Source: CAYXVU01 sp964468725
GTDB lineage: Bacteria; Acidobacteriota; Blastocatellia; UBA7656
Length of the DNA stretch: 8,654 nucleotides
Assembly: GCA_964468725.1 (NCBI GenBank)
Contig: CAYXVU010000253.1
Location: 1-8,654, forward strand
Reading direction: 5' to 3'
Part shown: positions 6,954 to 8,654 of the stretch, one piece after another
Layout of the letters: each line of letters opens with the position of its first letter
Position numbering within the stretch: position 1 is the stretch's first letter
Notes under the pieces: generated by a model
Told to the model about the DNA's origin: nothing
Database searches by the model: none
The model's input: the letters and a program-made list of their open reading frames with translations, nothing else
Position numbers and translations under genes: made by a program

Positions 6954-6982
6954 TTGCACAACGCTTCGCGGCGTCTTATCCT
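6954..6982 (+). promoter_or_regulatory. Possible sigma-70-type promoter of the TPR gene
   Basis: TTGCAC (6954-6959) and TATCCT (6977-6982) are spaced by exactly 17 bases, matching 3 of 6 and 4 of 6 consensus positions. Transcription would start near 6989-6991 and give a leader of about 67 bases. An alternative pair, TTGCGG (6982-6987) with TGATAG (7004-7009), has 16-base spacing. Neither is strong. Confidence 0.25.
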
Positions 6983-6991
6983 TGCGGGTGA

Positions 6992-7012
6992 ATCCGTATC
7001 GTCTGATAGGAT
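6992..7012 (+). promoter_or_regulatory. Operator-like inverted repeat in the TPR leader
   Basis: ATCCGTATC (6992-7000) and GATAGGAT (7005-7012) are inverted complements with one bulged G and a 4-base centre. The site covers the expected transcription start of the promoter proposed at 6954-6982 and overlaps the alternative -10 element. It could therefore be a repressor site or a leader hairpin. Its function is inferred from position only. Confidence 0.3.
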
Positions 7013-7016
7013 GTCA

Positions 7017-7031
7017 GCCTCTACAAGAGGC
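7017..7031 (+). promoter_or_regulatory. Small hairpin in the TPR 5' leader
   Basis: GCCTCT-ACA-AGAGGC is a perfect 6-bp stem with a 3-base loop, ending 25 bases before the TPR start codon. The probable ribosome binding site, AAGGGG ending at 7047, lies just beyond it and stays free. It may stabilise the leader or influence translation. Confidence 0.35.
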
Positions 7032-7056
7032 GAAACGGAAAAAGGGGAACTGCAAA

Positions 7057-8654
7057 ATGGCGAAAAGCCGACATCGTCGTAAACCGCGCCCGCAACCCTC
7101 TCATCGCTCGCTGAAGACTCTGGCAGAGTTGGATTGGGCGGAAGAGTTGATTGATAACGGAGAGTTGATCGAAGCGCGTCAGGTGTTGGAGGATGTTCAT
7201 CAGTTACACCCGACGCGCGTTGACGCGCTGCAAAATTTGGCTTACACCTGCCAACAACTCTGTGACTGGACGAGTTATTTGCGCTACTGCATCAAGCTGT
7301 GCCGGTTGGCTCCCAATCAGCCGGAGAATCTGCTGATCTTGTCTTCCGCCTATCTGCTCAATGAACGTCCGGCTTTAGCTTTGTGGACGAATCGCCGGTT
7401 TCTCGAACGCTGGCCGACTCACGAAAAGGCTGAGGAAATCCGCCAACAAGTCGTGCGACTCGAAGCCGGTTTGCAAGAGATGATTGCCGAAGCCGGATTC
7501 ATCGGCGAAGATGGCATCGAGTCAGCGGTGATGCACGAAGAGATTCAAGTGCTGCTTGCCGAAGGCCGTTTTGATGAAGGAAGCGCGATAGCCAAAAACT
7601 TGATTGCGCGCCATCCGCAGTTCGCGCCCGCTTACAATAATCTCAGCCAGATGCAATTTTATGAAGGGCGCACGGATGAGGCCATCGCTACGGCGCGACA
7701 AGTCTTGGCCTTTGACCCTGACAATGTGCAAGCGACATCCAATCTGACGCGCTTTCTCTTTCTCAATGGCCAGCGCGAAGCCGCTCAAGCGTTGGCCGCT
7801 CACCTCAAAACGCTCAGCGGGACAAATTCGGATATTTGGTTGAAGAAAGCGGAAGCCTTCAGTTTTATCGGCGATGACGCGGCGGTGTTGGAAGCCTTTC
7901 ATCAGGCCGAAGCCGCTCCCCGCGCGGAATACGCGCTCGCCAGCCCGATGCTCTATCATCTGGCGGGAGCCGCCGCCGCTCGACTGGGGCAGGAAGCTGA
8001 CGCCAAACGGTATTGGAAACAGGCGTTGAAACTGTCGCCGGGATTCGATCTGGCGCAAGCGAATTTGGACGATTTGAAACAGCCGGTCGGCGAGCGTCAC
8101 GGCCCTTGGGCTTATGACCTGGCCTACTGGCTGCCGCGCCAGGCGATCAACGAACTGTTGGCGCAGATGCGTTCGGGCACAAAGTCGAACGCCGTTATGC
8201 AACGCACTGCGCAGCGGTTCATCGAGAAACGCCCCGACTTTATGCTCTTACTGCCATTGCTGCTCGACCGCAGCGACCCGCAGGCGGCGGAGTTCGTCCT
8301 GTTGTTTGCCGGATTTATCCGGTCGCCCGAATTGCTGGAATTGATGAAAGATTTCGCGCTCTCGCAACGCGGCTCCGATTCATTGCGCATGCGCGCCGGG
8401 CAGTTGGCGGTAGATGAAGGCGTGTTGTCTGCCGGAGAGATCAGGATGTGGATGCAAGGCGAGTGGCGCGACGTTTTGATGCTGAGCATTGAAATCACCG
8501 ATCAGCCCGTTAGCTGGAAGATTCCGAAAAAGGTTAAGCAATTGATGGAACGCGCGATGGAAGCCCTTCACGATGACGATGGCATCGAGGCGGAACGCCT
8601 GCTCAAAGAGGCGTTGGCGATAGCTCCGAACGAACCGCCTTTGCTCAACAATCT
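7057..8654 (+). CDS. TPR repeat protein, 3' end beyond the window
   Basis: The reading frame is open from ATG 7057 to the window end: 532 residues are visible and the stop codon is not. A basic tail (MAKSRHRRKPRP) without a signal peptide suggests a cytoplasmic protein. Helical repeats follow. TPR-like units are seen at about 24-55 (AEELIDNGELIEARQVL), 56-90, 162-190 (LLAEGRFDEGSAIAKNLIARHP), 191-223 (AYNNLSQMQFYEGRTDEAI, then FDPDN), 224-256 and 297-330 (ending ALKLSPGF). Residues 350-490 are helical but match TPR poorly and may be a separate domain. A TPR-like unit returns at about 497-530 (EAERLLKEALAIAPNEP). TPRs usually bind partner proteins; no catalytic motif is visible and I do not recognise a specific family. 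A weak AAGGGG lies nine bases before the start. The gene is divergent from the permeases, which gives no direct functional link. Confidence 0.88.
   Translation, partial: MAKSRHRRKPRPQPSHRSLKTLAELDWAEELIDNGELIEARQVLEDVHQLHPTRVDALQNLAYTCQQLCDWTSYLRYCIKLCRLAPNQPENLLILSSAYLLNERPALALWTNRRFLERWPTHEKAEEIRQQVVRLEAGLQEMIAEAGFIGEDGIESAVMHEEIQVLLAEGRFDEGSAIAKNLIARHPQFAPAYNNLSQMQFYEGRTDEAIATARQVLAFDPDNVQATSNLTRFLFLNGQREAAQALAAHLKTLSGTNSDIWLKKAEAFSFIGDDAAVLEAFHQAEAAPRAEYALASPMLYHLAGAAAARLGQEADAKRYWKQALKLSPGFDLAQANLDDLKQPVGERHGPWAYDLAYWLPRQAINELLAQMRSGTKSNAVMQRTAQRFIEKRPDFMLLLPLLLDRSDPQAAEFVLLFAGFIRSPELLELMKDFALSQRGSDSLRMRAGQLAVDEGVLSAGEIRMWMQGEWRDVLMLSIEITDQPVSWKIPKKVKQLMERAMEALHDDDGIEAERLLKEALAIAPNEPPLLNN

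Larger units (their letters stand above)
6702..7056. other. Divergent intergenic region
   Basis: This 355-bp non-coding stretch separates the minus-strand permease cluster from the plus-strand TPR gene and should contain the promoters of both. The permease-proximal half holds an inverted repeat (6739-6790) overlapping 7-base-periodic sequence (6770-6797). The middle, about 6800-6910, shows nothing I can interpret. The TPR-proximal part holds a short palindrome (6914-6929), a possible promoter (6954-6982), an operator-like inverted repeat (6992-7012) and a small hairpin (7017-7031). I could not find a convincing promoter for the minus-strand cluster. Confidence 0.6.

Noticed and set aside
7522..8202. 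Minus-strand open frame of 226 codons
   Set aside because: It is antisense to the TPR gene, which has clear repeats and an open frame to the window end. The antisense translation shows no coherent domain.
1..8654. CRISPR array, tRNA, rRNA, or insertion sequence with transposase
   Set aside because: No regularly spaced direct repeats, no tRNA- or rRNA-like segments and no transposase-like protein were seen on either strand.

Overview
The window looks like a chromosomal segment of an acidobacterium, possibly of the Blastocatellia type. The main reason is a cluster of stand-alone, internally duplicated MacB/FtsX-type permeases (about 810 residues, with no ATPase beside them). This architecture is known as 'acidobacterial duplicated orphan permeases' (ADOP) and is expanded in Acidobacteriota. 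Moderately GC-rich DNA, GGAGG ribosome binding sites and intergenic palindromes and heptamers fit, but they do not prove the taxon.

Layout. Bases 1-186 are non-coding and carry a strong nested palindrome (66-131). Four genes then lie on the minus strand. In transcription order they are: a full-length ADOP permease (6701-4263), a severely truncated ADOP permease (4140-3541), a second full-length ADOP permease (3461-1020), and a secreted alpha/beta hydrolase (894-187). The gaps between them are 122, 79 and 125 bp, and two of these hold marked inverted repeats (4162-4243 and 946-998). A 355-bp divergent intergenic region (6702-7056) separates this cluster from a plus-strand tetratricopeptide-repeat (TPR) protein gene (7057 onward), which runs off the end of the window.

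How the genes may work together. The two intact permeases share their architecture and the family C-terminal signature, and in places they share identical DNA, so they arose by duplication. The truncated copy keeps its ribosome binding site, start codon and N-terminal domain but has lost about three quarters of the protein. No ABC ATPase is encoded here, so any transport function would need an ATPase from elsewhere, and the substrate cannot be read from the sequence. The hydrolase is co-directional, but its link to the permeases is only positional. The TPR protein is divergently transcribed and appears cytoplasmic.

I do not see a convincing new multi-gene system. The features most worth a second look are the overlapping inverted repeats ahead of the truncated permease, the two large intergenic hairpins, the degenerate 7-bp-periodic sequences, and the truncated permease itself.
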